This document shows, piece by piece, positions 11,638-23,769 of a DNA stretch of 64,000 nt. Within the stretch, counting starts at the first letter, position 1; each line of letters begins with the position of its first letter. Both the position numbers and the translations under genes were made by a program. Source of the stretch: Rapana venosa (Eukaryota; Mollusca; Gastropoda; Neogastropoda; Muricidae). Below the pieces are notes generated by a model. That model was not told the DNA's origin. It saw only the letters and a list, made by a program, of their open reading frames with translations, and made no database searches. The stretch is taken from contig CM054154.1 in NCBI GenBank assembly GCA_028751875.1, positions 58,334,707-58,398,706 on the forward strand. The letters are read 5' to 3'.

Positions 11638-11887
11638 CCTGTGTGTGTGTGTGTGTGTGGTTGTGTGTTGTGTTTGTGTGTGGTGTGTGTGGGGTGTGTG
11701 TTGTGTGTGTGTGTGTGTGTGTGAGGGGGTGAGAGAGAGAGAGGGGCAGAGAACAGAGAGAGAAAGTCTCCCAAGACGCACACAGACACGCACACAGACA
11801 CACGGACACACACGCCCCACGCGCGCACAGTGAGAGGGAGAGAGAGAAAGAGAGAGAAGAGAGAGAGAGAGAGAGAGGAAAAGAGAG

Positions 11888-11918
<31 letters not shown>

Positions 11919-11945
11919 AAGACAGACAGACAGACAGACAGAAAT
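11638..11945. repeat. (GT)n then (GA)n polypurine array
   Basis: GT-rich from 11638 to 11722, then GAGA-rich purine sequence to 11940 with a short CACG-rich break at 11775-11827, ending in a CAGA array (11921-11941). Confidence 0.9.
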
Positions 11946-12270
11946 TCAGAAAGACACAAGGAGGTAAATATACAGAAACCTTTACACAATATTTCTTTTA
12001 CTTGGAAAAAATCCCATTAAAACAATGACACTTCAAGGTTTAGCTAGACTTTTTAAATATTAAACTGTGCATATTACACACATAGCAGCAACAGTCAGTA
12101 GCAACATAAGGTCATAGGCGTAATGGGGTAATTAAAGTATTTTAACACGAGGCAGGCAACCATGGCTTTTCCAATCCCAACTTTTGTCTCTTGTCGTCGG
12201 CTGCTAAATATCACCTTGGAAAACGAGGGAAGGCAAATTAATCCAGAACGACAAAGAACAAGAAAGATAC

Positions 12271-12540
<270 letters not shown>

Positions 12541-12594
12541 CTTATGGTGATGCCGTAAAGACAAATCCCCATCTCTCGACCCTCCCCAAAAGCA

Positions 12595-13265
12595 TTGGGA
12601 AGTGTGAGAGCAGGGTGGGATGATCATAAAGAAGAAGAAAACAAAAACAGAAGAACAGCAAAAGAAGACTCAAAACATGACGTCAAAGGTGGGAAAAGTC
12701 AATCATCAATGACGCAAAATGAGGAAAAAAGGGAAATTCAGCCTTTCAAGGGAGCCCCTGCCCAATCAAAGGAACCGACTCAGACTTCCTCGCCTCCTCA
12801 TCTTGCAAAATTCCACAATGAACAAAATAAACCCAACACGATTAAGCTCTGTCATATGGCCTCCAAGTAGCATGGAAAAAATCCTATACTATCAACAACA
12901 TCAAGAAAGTGGCGGAAGAAGCTAGCTAGGAGCTAGAACCTGCCCCAGACTGTGTCCTGCTGCATACTGGCATCAACGACATCAAAGGGAAGGATCCTGC
13001 AGCATGTGGCAAAGCCATGGCGGCGGCTGTAAAGGCTGTTCAGGAAACCTTCCCCAAGACTCATGTTGTATGCAGCAGGGGATCCCAGTCAAACAACAAC
13101 TCCTGGAAGCAAGACGGGTGCTCTACAACGCCCATGCATACTCCGAAATCGTGAATGAAAACATCAAAAACGTTTCTCACCTGGCTCATGAGAACATTCG
13201 TCCATTCAAACACCTGCAAGATGATATTCATTTAAATTATCACGGTGCTGGCAACGTTGCCAGAA
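12595..13265 (+). pseudogene. Decayed ORF with SGNH-hydrolase signature, probably LINE ORF1
   Basis: The N-terminal part (12595-12870) is Lys/Glu/Gln-rich. The next stretch, in another frame, reads LLHTGINDIKGKD (GIND codons at 12969-12980), the block III type motif of SGNH/GDSL esterases. After a frame change near 13080 the frame continues through AHAYSEIVNENIKNV to DDIHLNYHGAG (13220-13252), the catalytic D-x-x-H pair, and a stop at 13274. SGNH domains are known in ORF1 of some CR1-group LINEs. Two or more frameshifts make it a relic. No RT follows, because RTE-1 copy A starts 300 bases downstream. A host hydrolase relic is less likely given the repeat next to it. Confidence 0.55.
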
Positions 13266-13548
13266 CCTTGGTGTAATGCTTCATGGACTGCCACACATGT
13301 ACAAGCACCCAGCAGGCACGCACATTCATGAAAGTCCATGACTTTTCAAGCCAGGGTTTGGTTTGGTTTGGGGGTTAATTATTTATTTATTTTTCCTTGT
13401 TCACTACCTAGTATTCACTGTCTTATTCTACCGTTGACTTTTGAGCCTTATTGTTAGCAATACTGGACTTTATAGTTTTTTTATGTATTACCTCATTGAT
13501 CTTTCCACATACTGTCATTAGCTCATGTTTAATTGTTCTTTATTGTCA
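13266..13548 (+). repeat. Dispersed repeat R, copy 1
   Basis: From AATGCTTCATGGACTGCC to GATCTTTCCACATACTGTC and TTAGCTCATGTTT, this parallels 44710-44975 with small differences. It directly follows the SGNH ORF and directly precedes the RTE-1 5' end. It may be the stretch downstream of that ORF in a LINE. Confidence 0.65.
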
Positions 13549-13597
13549 GGTCAGAGGTGTCTTCTGCTACCCGTAACCATGTAACCCGGTACCACCT

Positions 13598-14545
13598 GTG
13601 ACATGTGGGGAGTCAACCCAACCCAAAAATCACGCCTGGAGAGAGATGGGCGCCGCCAGGCTACTTTTGCCCAAGACACGCCAAATGGAACGGACGAAAA
13701 TAAAGAATATACCGGATCGGTCGCCGCCCGGGTCAACAAGGACCGCGCCTTCCGTCTGCCACCAGGGCGGAGGCGCCAAGTGTGCTACTGGTGGAACCTC
13801 TACGACTAAAATCAGAGGAAGGGACTACATCACCATCGCAACGTGGAACGTCAGAAGTCTGGCCCAAACAGGCAAACTCCAAGAACTGATATACGAGCTG
13901 GACAGGTACACCTGGCATCTGGTAGGTCTCTGTGAGGTCAGATGGAAAGAGCACGGTGAACACCATACTGGACGAGGGTCATAGCTCTACTATAGCGGGG
14001 AGCAGACAACATATCAATGGCGTAGGCATGCTTGTCAAAAAGAACATCAAGAACCAGTGATGGGATACTACCCAGTAAACAGCCGGCTTATGGCCATCGC
14101 CTCGGGCACCCCCCATCAACATCACAGTGTTTCAACCTACGCACCAACAACAGATCACGGTGATGAAGTCGTAGAGGAATTCTACAACCAACTACAGGGC
14201 ATCATCGATAAGGTGAACAAGAATAACATCTTGATTATCCAGGGAGACTGGAACGCCAAGGTGGGCGGAGACGCACTGATAGACTGGAGCAAATTCTGCG
14301 GTCCTCCCGTAATGCAATCACCAATGAGCAGGACTCCGACTACTGGAATTTGCCAGCTACAAAAGACACGGTGATCGCAAAACCCTTGGAAATCCCGACG
14401 CTGGACATGGCATGCACCCAAGGGATCCACACAACCTTTGACTACATCCTGGTGCAAAACCCGGGTTTTCATTGCATCAACAGAGCCAAACGGGGACATC
14501 CGGGTGCAGACAAAGGCAGCGATCATGCCTCGTCCAAAACTTAAG
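13598..14545 (+). pseudogene. RTE-1A endonuclease remnant
   Basis: AP-endonuclease of the exonuclease III fold, used by RTE elements to nick target DNA. Visible blocks are TIATWNVRSLAQTGK, LVGLCEVRW (the metal-binding Glu), VSTYAPTTDH, ILIIQGDWNAKVG and HTTFDYILV. At least three frame changes (near 13985, 14060 and 14330) break it. A short upstream region from 13598 carries the family's weakly conserved N-terminus. Confidence 0.75.
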
Positions 14546-15507
14546 TCCGTTGAAGAAGATCAAAAAAAAAAACCCCAACTCAATTTAAAACCGGACAGAC
14601 TGAAGGACCCCCCCCCACGCCGAGTCCTTCCAAAAACAATAGGAGGAAATTCGCACCACTGCTGGCATTAAAGAAGATGCCGAAACGAACCACCATTTTT
14701 AAAACACATGATGCTGAGCCCGAAAGCAACTTCTTGACAAACATCCCCGAAAAAAAAAACATGGGGTCACAGAAAATCTTGAATATTTTTGGACAAAAAC
14801 GGCCCTAAAGGGAAGCAAGACACTACAGGAGAAGCATTGATAAGGAAAAAAAACAAGAAATCAGGAGAGACATGAGGAAGACCAAGGGAATGGATAGAGA
14901 AACAAAACGAAATCGAAGGAGCCTGAAAAAAAAATAATACAAAGACATCCAGATTGGAAAAGCTCCCAAAAGAAACAGGCAAAGTCAGTAACACCCAGAC
15001 AAAGAGGGAATTGCCCAACAGAAAGAAGAAATCGTTGGGAGATATGGCCGGAATACCTGTTCCGAACTTCCCCTACAATCCCAGACGCTAGGCGAACCCC
15101 AGCGTACTTGCAAAGCCAAGCCACATCGAATAAAAGACAACTTCCCAATTCTACGCGAGGAAGTAGAAGTAGTCAATAGAATCGCTGAATAAAGGAGAAA
15201 TCAGCAGAATCGGACAACCATCCCAGCAGAGTCAGATCCACCACGGGGAGAAGCAGAGACAGACATCCTTACAAGTATCTGTAACAAATATCATCTTGCC
15301 GACCGGTGAGTGGCCTACAACATGACTTCCCAACACTCATCATCACTCTCCCCAGAAAAGGAAATCTCCAGCATGCCAAAAACTACAGGACAATCAGCCT
15401 CATAAGACATGCCAGTTAAGTCATGCTGAAAAGTGATCCTAACAGGCTGAAACCACAGGCAGCAGAGATCAACGCCGAAGAGCGGCCGGTTTTCCCCGCC
15501 CAAAAAG

Positions 15508-15515
15508 AAAGCACC
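15508..15515. repeat. Target-site duplication AAAGCACC, left copy
   Basis: Matches 18922-18929. The two copies bracket RTE-1 copy B and lie within one RTE-1A RT motif, which reads through if the insert is ignored. Confidence 0.85.
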
Positions 15516-15570
15516 ATCATCATCATCATCAACATCATCATCATCATTCATATCATCCCTGTGGTCGGGA

Positions 15571-16665
15571 CTACCGTTGGGGTACCCGCACGGACGCTGC
15601 AAGTGGACCGCCAATAGTCTGTCCATGGGCTGCTTTCAAGAGGTTTTGGGTACAGTGAGGCCCGGTCCACTCCTTGATGTTGGAATATCCAATCTTTTGC
15701 CGGTCGGTCGTCCCTGCCTCCTGCTTCCTTCCACCAAAGCCCGTGCAGGACTGTCTTTTGACCAGGCTGTTATGCCTTGTTGTGTGGCCAAACCACTTCA
15801 GTTTCATCCGTTGACTGTATCTAGCAATGTCTTGTTTTGCCAGCCATGCCTCGATCTTGCTGCCGAGAAACGAATTCGTTGGTTTTACTATTCTCTGTAG
15901 GTGATGTTCATGATCGCCTGAGGCAGCACTTCATCTCAAAGGCTTGAATGCGACGTTCTAATCGGCAGTGAAGTGTCCATGCTTCAAACAGCTTTACAAG
16001 GCAAGGATGAGACGAGTGACTTGTAGAGTGACTGAGTATAGTGTGGGTTTCTGAATGTTATGGTTTCTCCACACATTCGCCCGAGCTAGACATGGATGAG
16101 AGTGCCACACAGCAAGTCTGATCTTCACCTCTTGTGTGCTCGTACCTTCTTTGGTGATGACTGCCCAAGGTACTTTGAAAGGTTTCCACTCCTCTTAGTG
16201 TCTTGCCACTCATCTTTATGCTGGTGGGAGTGGTCGGGTGTGGTACTGTTCCACTAGCATCTTGCTTCTTGTCCGTGCTGATCTCGCATAACCGTGGACA
16301 ATGGGCTGATGTTTCCAGTCTGGTGGTGAGATCCAGGAGTTCTTCTTCACTGCGCGCCCATGAGAATCAATTAATCCGTCTGCGAATCGAAGATTGCAGA
16401 CGTGTCCTTGCCTCCTATGTGATAGTGGTCTTGAAGTCAAGGAGGGCTCCTGCATGATGTTCTCCAGGAACACGTTGAAAAGAGGGGGATAGGCGGGGCA
16501 GCCTTGTCGAACTCCAACTGAAGTCGGAAGAACTCCCCGATTTCTCCACCCATGAGGAACTGCGTCTGTTGGAGCAGTCATACAGCGCCTGGATGAGGTT
16601 AGCATCATGTCCCCTCCGGTCGAAGTATATAGACTCTCATGACTTGCCACAGATCTTCTTGCCAC
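15571..16665 (-). pseudogene. RTE-1B RT palm and C-terminus remnant
   Basis: Minus-strand blocks include VGVRQGCPAYPPLFNVFLEN and LRFADGLID. The last is the catalytic FADD box with its second Asp changed to Gly. The C-terminal piece (15807-15571) has KLKWFGHTTRHNSL and IKEWTGPHC, matching the usual RTE C-terminal region. Multiple stops and frame changes lie between the pieces. Confidence 0.75.
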
Positions 16666-18090
16666 ACTCGGGTCGAATTACCTTCCTTGAAGTCCAATTA
16701 AGTTGTTGTAGAGCTGTAGTCGAGTTGGAGGTGCTTCTCTACATATCAATCAGATGTTGAAGATCTGCTCGACAGTGCATTCGACCTGGTCGATCCGTGC
16801 CTAGTTGTTCTTGATAGGGATTATTCTTCTGCATGAGTTGGTTTCAGTCTGTACAAGGCAATGCGTAGCATAACTTAGCTTGGAAATGGCTTATCAGACT
16901 GATGTACTGATAATTTTGGCGACTTCTTCAGTCTCCCTTCTTTGAAGTGGAACTATGATGGATTTGGTCCACTGTTCAGAGGCCACTCTTTGCTGGTCCA
17001 TAGATGCGTTTGGCAGATGTTGTTAGTGCCCTTGATCATCTCGGGCCACCGTACTTGATGAGCTCAGCCTGGATTTTGTCAATCCCTGGTTACTTGCCGT
17101 CCATTCAAGATCTTACTGCTTCTTCTATCTCTTCTTCCAGCACCTGTGTGCTTTCAGGATCTGATGGTCCTGGTATCTTGCTCCGTGAAGTTTTGTTTCG
17201 GATCAGCCCTTCAGCTTGTAGTTTTGAACAGGTCCCCTGCAATAATTCTGTCCATCTCTTCATGATAGTGGCGCTCTCTGTAAGGACTTGACCCCTCTTT
17301 GTTCCTTCAATAACGGGAGGTCATTGGCTGCTGGGACTTGGTTAGTACCTTGATTTTCTGGTATGCCTCCTTGCTGTCATCCATTCCGCCATTGCCTTCT
17401 CAACCTTGGAGGCATTGTTCTGACATCCAGTTACCTCAACGGCCTCAGTCATCTTCTTCTTTGATTGACCTGTGACTGTTCTATACTCTTCGGCCGTTTT
17501 TCTGGGTTTTTGTTCTTTCTCTGGCTTTAAGCATCCCTACGTTGATCGCACAGTCCAGGATAGTCGTTTGGTAAACCCTGGGTTGTTCTTTTTCCTTTCT
17601 TCCCAAGGATCTCCCAGAGCTGTCTCCCTGAATGCTGCTGAAGTCTCAGTGAGTTTTGTTGATGTCATCTTGATGAGGTAATTCAATGCTGCATATCTGC
17701 CCTCAAACCTCAGCTTTAAAGATTTCAGTGCGTACTTCGGGTCCATCAGCTTTTCCTGTTGAACCGCAAACGGGATTTGCACATCTGGTTCTGTTCCTTG
17801 GTCCCTATTCAGCTTGATCTGTAGTGTCATAGTACCATGTCGTGGACACTGCCGATATCAGCTGCCAGGGAAAGTTCTTGTCTGGGCTTTGTTGGATGCT
17901 GACGTTAAATCGTTTGGGCCAATATGTAAATCAATCTGGTAAGTATCTTTCATTTGGTGAGTGCCACGTCGTTCTTCTTCTTGTCCTACTGTCGGGGTAA
18001 AGGGTGTTGGCGACAGTAAGATTGTGGCTGCTTGCAAATTCCAAAAGTCCTGAGACCTCTATCGTTTGGTTTCGTCCCACGCAAAACGGC

Positions 18091-18790
18091 CTATTGTCCC
18101 AGGCCATTGGTCATAAGCGTCCAGGGGTCCGATCTTGCATTCCATGTCGCCCTGGATCCGAGAAAGTCCTTCTTTGGAGTTTGAATTTGATGGCGCTCAG
18201 GTCCAAATCCGTCGAAGAAACGCTCGATTGCTTCATCATCATAGTCTGATGTTGGTGCATAGACTTGTATGATGTTCATGTTGTGTGGTTTTGCTGCGAT
18301 ACGCAGGAGAATCTTCTACCTTGAGATTGGGGTACAGCTGATGACACTGTTTAGTTCCTCTCCTTGTTGACATAGAAATCCTACTCCATTTGAGTGTTTG
18401 GATTGTCTTCCACAATACCCATAGTTTGTGATCTTCTTCTGTGCTTGTTTTTCTTCGGTCGTCCTTCGCCGAATCCGACCCAACGGACTTCGCAGTCCCA
18501 AGTATGTCCCATTCGTATCTTCGTAATTCATGGGTTAGTTCTTGTGAGATTCCCTCATGCGTTTTTAAGGTACGGATGTTCCATGTACCAATGCAAGGCC
18601 CTTTCAGCCTGGAATTTGATAGCTGTAGTTTGCGTTCCATCGCATATATTCCACCTCCATCCTGGGAACGCTCCAATGGAAGGCTCGGTTGTTGGAATTT
18701 CCGGGCCTCAACCGATCCGGCTTGTCTTTTCCTTGTAGTTACTGTCCATGTTGGCAATTCTGTGGGCGTGGAATGCTTGGCGGCCGCCAT
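18091..18790 (-). pseudogene. RTE-1B endonuclease remnant
   Basis: Begins MAAAKHSTPTELPTW. It contains CIGTWNIRTLKTHEG and YEWDILG, then after a frame change IIQVYAPTSDYDDEAIERF, and near 18130 a degraded GDWNA block (reads SRATWNARS). The catalytic Asp of that block is gone. The first blocks align with copy A at 13835-13925. Confidence 0.75.
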
Positions 18791-18921
18791 CTCTCACCAA
18801 GCAGCTGGGGGGATAAGCCCCAAACTGGGATTTTGGGTCGGTTATCTCCCCACTGAGACAGGTAGTCCTGGGCTACAGGTTTACCATTTAGCAGAGGAAA
18901 CACCTCTGACCGACGAGGATA

Positions 18922-20200
18922 AAAGCACCACAGAACAGATATTCTCACCTGAGGGTTGCTGTGTGAGAAATAAAGCCAGCATCAACAATACATCTTCCAC
19001 GTCACATTGATTTTAAAGAAGGCCTTCGAATAGTGTCATGGCATGACGCACTGTGGGCCACCATGAACAAATCAACATGGGCCAGAATCCGATCCACACA
19101 CCATCAAGGAACACAACTACTCATATCCACCAGTGCAGTACGACGCACACAGGGCACGGTAAGTGTTAAAGGTTACCTTAACCCTCAGTTTTGGGTCCGA
19201 CAGGGATGTCTGCTGTCACCGAAACTGTTATAACATTTTCCTCGAACGCAATCCCATGACTTACTCCTATGAAAGACCACACAGGCACATTCAGCATTGG
19301 AAGGGGCGAACAAACACCAACCTCGAGGTTTGCTGATGAACATGTACGTTCCTGGCAGGAAATTGAAGAGGAACTGGCCAACCTAGTGAAGCAACTGTAC
19401 GAAATATCCTCACGAATAAACGGCAAAGGAAAACAGCGCCGCTAAAACCAAGCTTCAGTCAAACATTGCCCAGCAGTCCATCACACCCACGGTCCCCCTC
19501 AGCGGAAAAGAACTGTAGACAGGTATGACCATTTCAAGTACCGAAGCGTCTTTTGAGCCATCATAAGTGAGGAGGTGAGTCGAAGACCGAAAACCAAGCC
19601 AAGAAGATCGGCACAAACAGCAACAACAATGCAAAACTTGAAGACCATAGTGAGAGACCAGAAACATCCCTACTCCGGGAACCAAGGTAAAGTACAAAAG
19701 CGCGCTTAAGTCACCACAATCAAGCTTTTATAACGCAGTGAGGCTTGGGGACACTTGAAAGACGCAGACGATACCAAAGTAGGAACCATGCATTAAAATG
19801 AATGCCTCAGTAGGCACCATGGAATCTCAAACAAGGACCAAGTCAACCAACAATGAAGTCCGCATAATGAATTCACTCAACAATTTGCTGGCCTATGAAG
19901 ACCTACTGACCACGGCGAAAAAAGAGGAAACTCAATTGTGTATTGGGCACGTAACACCTCGAGAAGGACATGCAAAGACCATCCTCTAGGACCAGTCCAG
20001 GGGAAGAGAAGACGGGGCAGAGACAGAGGTAGAAAGTGGGCCGACTACATCCGTGATTGGACAGGGGAGGACGTTCAGTGTCACCCAGGCACTCGCCCAC
20101 GAAACCGCGCTAAGTGGAGCCAGCTGGTCCACCGTGTTCGTCCACCATGCAGCGCCCTCTACGACCCTGGCGGGTTTCAGGACCAGATTAACATTGGAAC
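18922..20200 (+). mobile_element. RTE-1 copy A, 3' part (RT to C-terminus)
   Basis: Starts at the right copy of AAAGCACC (18922-18929) and continues the RT motif with TTEQIF. Later blocks are WHDALWATM (19038), WVRQGCLLSP (19190) and the C-terminal KRRRGRDRGRKWADYIRDWT (near 20010-20065). No intact YADD-type box was seen. Many frame breaks. The 3' end meets the L2-like copy e tail at about 20200. Confidence 0.8.
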
Positions 20201-20202
20201 AG

Positions 20203-20922
20203 TGAATTAATAATAATAAAAATGGAATTATTAGCGCTATATCTGCAAGACAAATCAAAGCGCTTGCACCAACTCATTTCTTACACAGTCAATACACCAT
20301 TGACAAGCAATAGTTCCATCCAATACCAAATGTGCACGACACAGCACACAACACACACACACACACACACACGACACACACACACAGGCACAGGTCCACA
20401 CAGAGTTGCGCCGGGCAGGGCAATAGACTCTTGGGTTAGTTGAAGGCGATGGGAAAAAAAAACTATGAGCATGAGGCAGGAGAAGGAAAATCTTAGGTTT
20501 GACATAAATATGGACCCCCTTGTATGACTGGGATTTAAAAGTGTCATAAGAAGGCTTTGGCGGAGATAGAGAGGGAGATCATTCCACGATTAATGCCAGA
20601 AAATAAAGAAAGAGCGACGGCCGATGTGTGGATTGGTTGAATCTAGGTATTCGTACGGACAAGGTATCTGCAGCAGAGTCGTAGATAACGAGAAGGAGAT
20701 GTAACAAGTGAAGACCTCACAGAGGAGGCGGGTGCTGTTTTGGTGGAGACATTTGTAACAGAGGTACTGATCTTATAGATTTACTCTCTGTGGCCAGAGC
20801 ACCATTGGAAGAGATTGTCAAGAGAGGGGTAATATTCACAATTTTTTTCTTTTCTGAGATTAAACGACTGCAGAGTTTGTATACGTTGAAGGGAGTTGGA
20901 AATATGATGCTGGTCAGACAGC
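20203..20922 (-). mobile_element. L2-like copy e, 3' portion, cut by assembly gap
   Basis: A minus-strand 3' end with a short (ATT) tail (20203-20218), the TAGCGCTA-type motif, a CA-rich 3' UTR (20340-20390) and the C-terminal ORF2 region in several frames (20480-20922). It runs into the N block. Confidence 0.8.
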
Positions 20923-21422
20923 NNNNNNNNNNNNNNNNNNNNNNNNNNNNNNNNNNNNNNNNNNNNNNNNNNNNNNNNNNNNNNNNNNNNNNNNNNNNNN
21001 NNNNNNNNNNNNNNNNNNNNNNNNNNNNNNNNNNNNNNNNNNNNNNNNNNNNNNNNNNNNNNNNNNNNNNNNNNNNNNNNNNNNNNNNNNNNNNNNNNNN
21101 NNNNNNNNNNNNNNNNNNNNNNNNNNNNNNNNNNNNNNNNNNNNNNNNNNNNNNNNNNNNNNNNNNNNNNNNNNNNNNNNNNNNNNNNNNNNNNNNNNNN
21201 NNNNNNNNNNNNNNNNNNNNNNNNNNNNNNNNNNNNNNNNNNNNNNNNNNNNNNNNNNNNNNNNNNNNNNNNNNNNNNNNNNNNNNNNNNNNNNNNNNNN
21301 NNNNNNNNNNNNNNNNNNNNNNNNNNNNNNNNNNNNNNNNNNNNNNNNNNNNNNNNNNNNNNNNNNNNNNNNNNNNNNNNNNNNNNNNNNNNNNNNNNNN
21401 NNNNNNNNNNNNNNNNNNNNNN
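20923..21422. other. Assembly gap of 500 N
   Basis: Exactly 500 N, so probably a fixed-size placeholder of unknown true length. Flanks differ (L2-like on the left, RTE-2 on the right), and the endonuclease of the RTE-2 copy is presumably lost here. Confidence 0.99.
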
Positions 21423-21522
21423 TACGCTCCGACCTATATAACTATAAACCGCAGGAGATCCAGAAGTCCTTAATGTACCCGAAAGCAAAGACACAGACAG
21501 TCACCCTATCCTCCGAGAAGAA

Positions 21523-23029
21523 GTGGAAACAGCAGTCAGATCGCTGAAAAAGGGGAAGTCAGCAGGGGCTGACAACATTCCAGCTGAGTTGGTCCAAGCT
21601 GGGGGGGAAGCCATGATCAGCGCCCTACTAAGAATCTGCAACAAGATCTGGCAGACAGAAAATGGCCAACACCATGGACACAGTCACTCATCATCACCCT
21701 CCCCAAGAAAGGAAATCTACAACAATGCCATAATTACCGCACAATCAGCCTCATATGCCACCCAAGCAAGGTCATGCTGCAGATAATATTGAATAGACTG
21801 AAGCCACAAGCAGAGACCATCATTTCTGAGGAACAAGCAGGTTTCAGAGCAGGGCGCAGCACAACAGAACAGATATTCAACCTCAGAATACTATGTGAGC
21901 GGTACCTTCAACATCAACAAGACCTTTACCACGTATTTATCGATTTTAAGAAGGCATTTGACAGGGTGTGGCATGCAGCTTTGTGGGCAACCATGAATTT
22001 GTACAGCATCAATGCAAACCTGATCAGAGTCATCAAACAGCTGTACAGCGAGGCCACCAGTGCAGTGTACTACAACAACAACATTGGAGAATGGTTTCGA
22101 ACAACAGTTGGAATAAGGCAGGGCTGTCTACTCTCACCCACTGTTTTCAACATCTTCCTTGAGAGAATCAGGGCTGATGCACTGGAACATCATGAAGGAT
22201 CAGTCAGCATTGGTGGCAGAACGATCACAAACCTCCGCTCGCAGATGACATTGATGGAATAGCATGGATCAGAAAAAGAGCTTGCCAGCCTAACAGAACA
22301 CTTGAATAAGGCCTCCAAAACATACGGCATGGAAATCAGTGCAGAGAAGACCAAACTGATGACTAATAACACCAACGGCATTAGCACTGATATCAGGGTT
22401 AATGACCAGAAGCTGGAAACAGTTCAAAGCTTCAAGTACCTGGGAGCCATTGTATCAGACCAGGGATCCAAGCCAGAAGTAGTATGCAGGACTGCACAGA
22501 CAATAACAGCTTTGTCAAAACTAAACACCATCTGGAGAGATAAAAATATCTCACTTATCTCCAAGATCAGACTAATGCACTACCTTGTCATATCCATATT
22601 TCTGTATGCCAGTGAATCATGGACCCTGACTGCAGATTTGGAGAGAAGAGTACAGGCAGTGGAGATGAGATGCTTTCGGAGACTCCTTGGCATCTCCTAC
22701 AAAGACCACATAAGCAACGAAAGCGTGCATAACAGAATCCAGCAAACCATTGGACCCTATGAGAACCTTCTAACGATCGTGAAAAAGCGTAAACTTAAAT
22801 GGTATGGGCATGTCACAAGATCCAAAGGACTTGCAAAGACAGTTTTGCAAGGCACTGTCCAAGGAGGAAGAAGAAGAGGCAGACCAAGGAAGAGCTGGGA
22901 GGATAACATCAGCGAATGGACAGGCCTAGAACTCAACAAAACCCTGAGAAAGGCAGAACAGAGAGAGGAATGGAGGGAACTGGTTGTTGAGTCTTTGAGG
23001 GTGCCCCCACGGTCGGCAGACTACGGGAC

Positions 23030-23039
<10 letters not shown>
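21523..23039 (+). pseudogene. RTE-2 reverse transcriptase, nearly intact
   Basis: Blocks in order: KSAGADNIPAELVQ, then after a frame change near 21700 QAGFRAGRSTTEQIFNLRIL, FIDFKKAFDRVWHAALW, VGIRQGCLLSPTVFNIFL and GGRTITNLR. At about 22234-22238 a one-base loss shifts frame exactly at the FADD catalytic box; the Asp-Asp codons themselves survive in the next frame. The third frame (22302-23039, 245 codons) is open to the end: FKYLGAIVSD, KLKWYGHVTRS and GRPRKSWEDNISEWT. Related ORFs are often annotated as endonuclease-reverse transcriptase. Confidence 0.85.

Positions 23040-23091
<52 letters not shown>
23036..23091. repeat. (GATA)n microsatellite, RTE-2 tail
   Basis: About 14 GATA units. 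A shorter run (3 units) ends the second RTE-2 copy at 54724-54737, so the tetranucleotide is the element's tail and not an independent repeat. Confidence 0.92.
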
Positions 23092-23092
<1 letters not shown>

Positions 23093-23193
23093 ATTTTCAA
23101 CAGCATCTTTCACCTTCTAAGTGTTGTTCCGAGTGTTTGTAAGTCTTCAATTTTAACGTTTTTTCCACTTTAAGTGATACCAACGGCCCTAAA

Positions 23194-23246
<53 letters not shown>

Positions 23247-23400
23247 ATAGATAATCTACACTGTTGGTGGCGCAGGGGTGTGTAATAAGTATGTGTTGTG
23301 TTGTGTGTGTGGTGTGTGTGTGTGTGTGTGTGTTGTTTTTGTGTTGTGTGTGTGTCTGTCGTCTGTCTGTCTGTGTGTGAAATTTAAGAGTAATAACAAG
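23092..23400. other. L2-like 3' UTR scrap plus (GA)n and (GT)n runs
   Basis: 23092-23150 (AATTTTCAACAGCATCTTTC) matches the L2-like 3' UTR at 5735-5765. A pure GA run occupies 23198-23243 and a GT-rich run 23296-23380. Confidence 0.6.
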
Positions 23401-23769
23401 GAATACACAAATAGTATCTTAACATAAACAGATCAAGAACATTTAAAAAATGAAATTCAAAGAGAATTTACAACTACAATAAGTGCCCTATGGGACTTAA
23501 CAAAAACCTTTAGCAATGTCAAATGTTAAGCTTTACATTGTTCAAAACTTCGTCAATGGTATTCTCAGAAAAGGCAGGAATAAGGTTTTAAATTTCCCTC
23601 ACATTTCAAGTATGATATGGTATTTTGAAATATATTCACCACATAAGCAATTTAATATCCTTGATGAATTTTGTTGTGAATGCATTTAATCTTATCCTGA
23701 AAAATAATGCCTTGAGTTGTCTTTCTTTGACAGCATTTGTATGAATCTGTAAGTGATCAATGTATTCAA

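Larger units (their letters stand above)
13549..15515 (+). mobile_element. RTE-1 copy A, 5' part (endonuclease to start of RT)
   Basis: Starts with GGTCAGAGGTGT, which also begins copy B (minus strand, 18911-18900), so this copy reaches the family's 5' end or close to it. It encodes the AP-endonuclease, a badly decayed linker and the first RT block (15423-15515). It is interrupted at 15515 by copy B inside the RT segment that normally reads GRSTTEQIF. It resumes at 18922. Confidence 0.85.
15516..18921 (-). mobile_element. RTE-1 copy B, inserted antiparallel into copy A
   Basis: A 3.4-kb minus-strand element with both ends: 5' end at about 18911-18921 and a tail of ATC/GAT repeats at 15515-15556. 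The gene order on the minus strand is endonuclease (18790-18090), linker (17830-17530), RT (about 17200-16200) and C-terminus (15807-15571). It is flanked by AAAGCACC on both sides. This is a near full-length but heavily mutated RTE. Confidence 0.88.
21423..23091 (+). mobile_element. RTE-2 copy a, RT half with (GATA)n tail
   Basis: Best-preserved RTE in the window. From the gap it encodes the linker, RT and C-terminal region and ends in GATA repeats (23036-23091). Its last 355 bases are almost identical to 54376-54738. Immediately after the tail the sequence is L2-like 3' UTR, so it sits beside or within an L2-like remnant. Confidence 0.9.

Noticed and set aside
16203..18249. Plus-strand frames across the RTE-1B region
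   Set aside because: Antisense shadows of the minus-strand element; no family motif in these frames.
20781..21494. Long frames spanning the N block on both strands
   Set aside because: The length comes from 500 undetermined bases.
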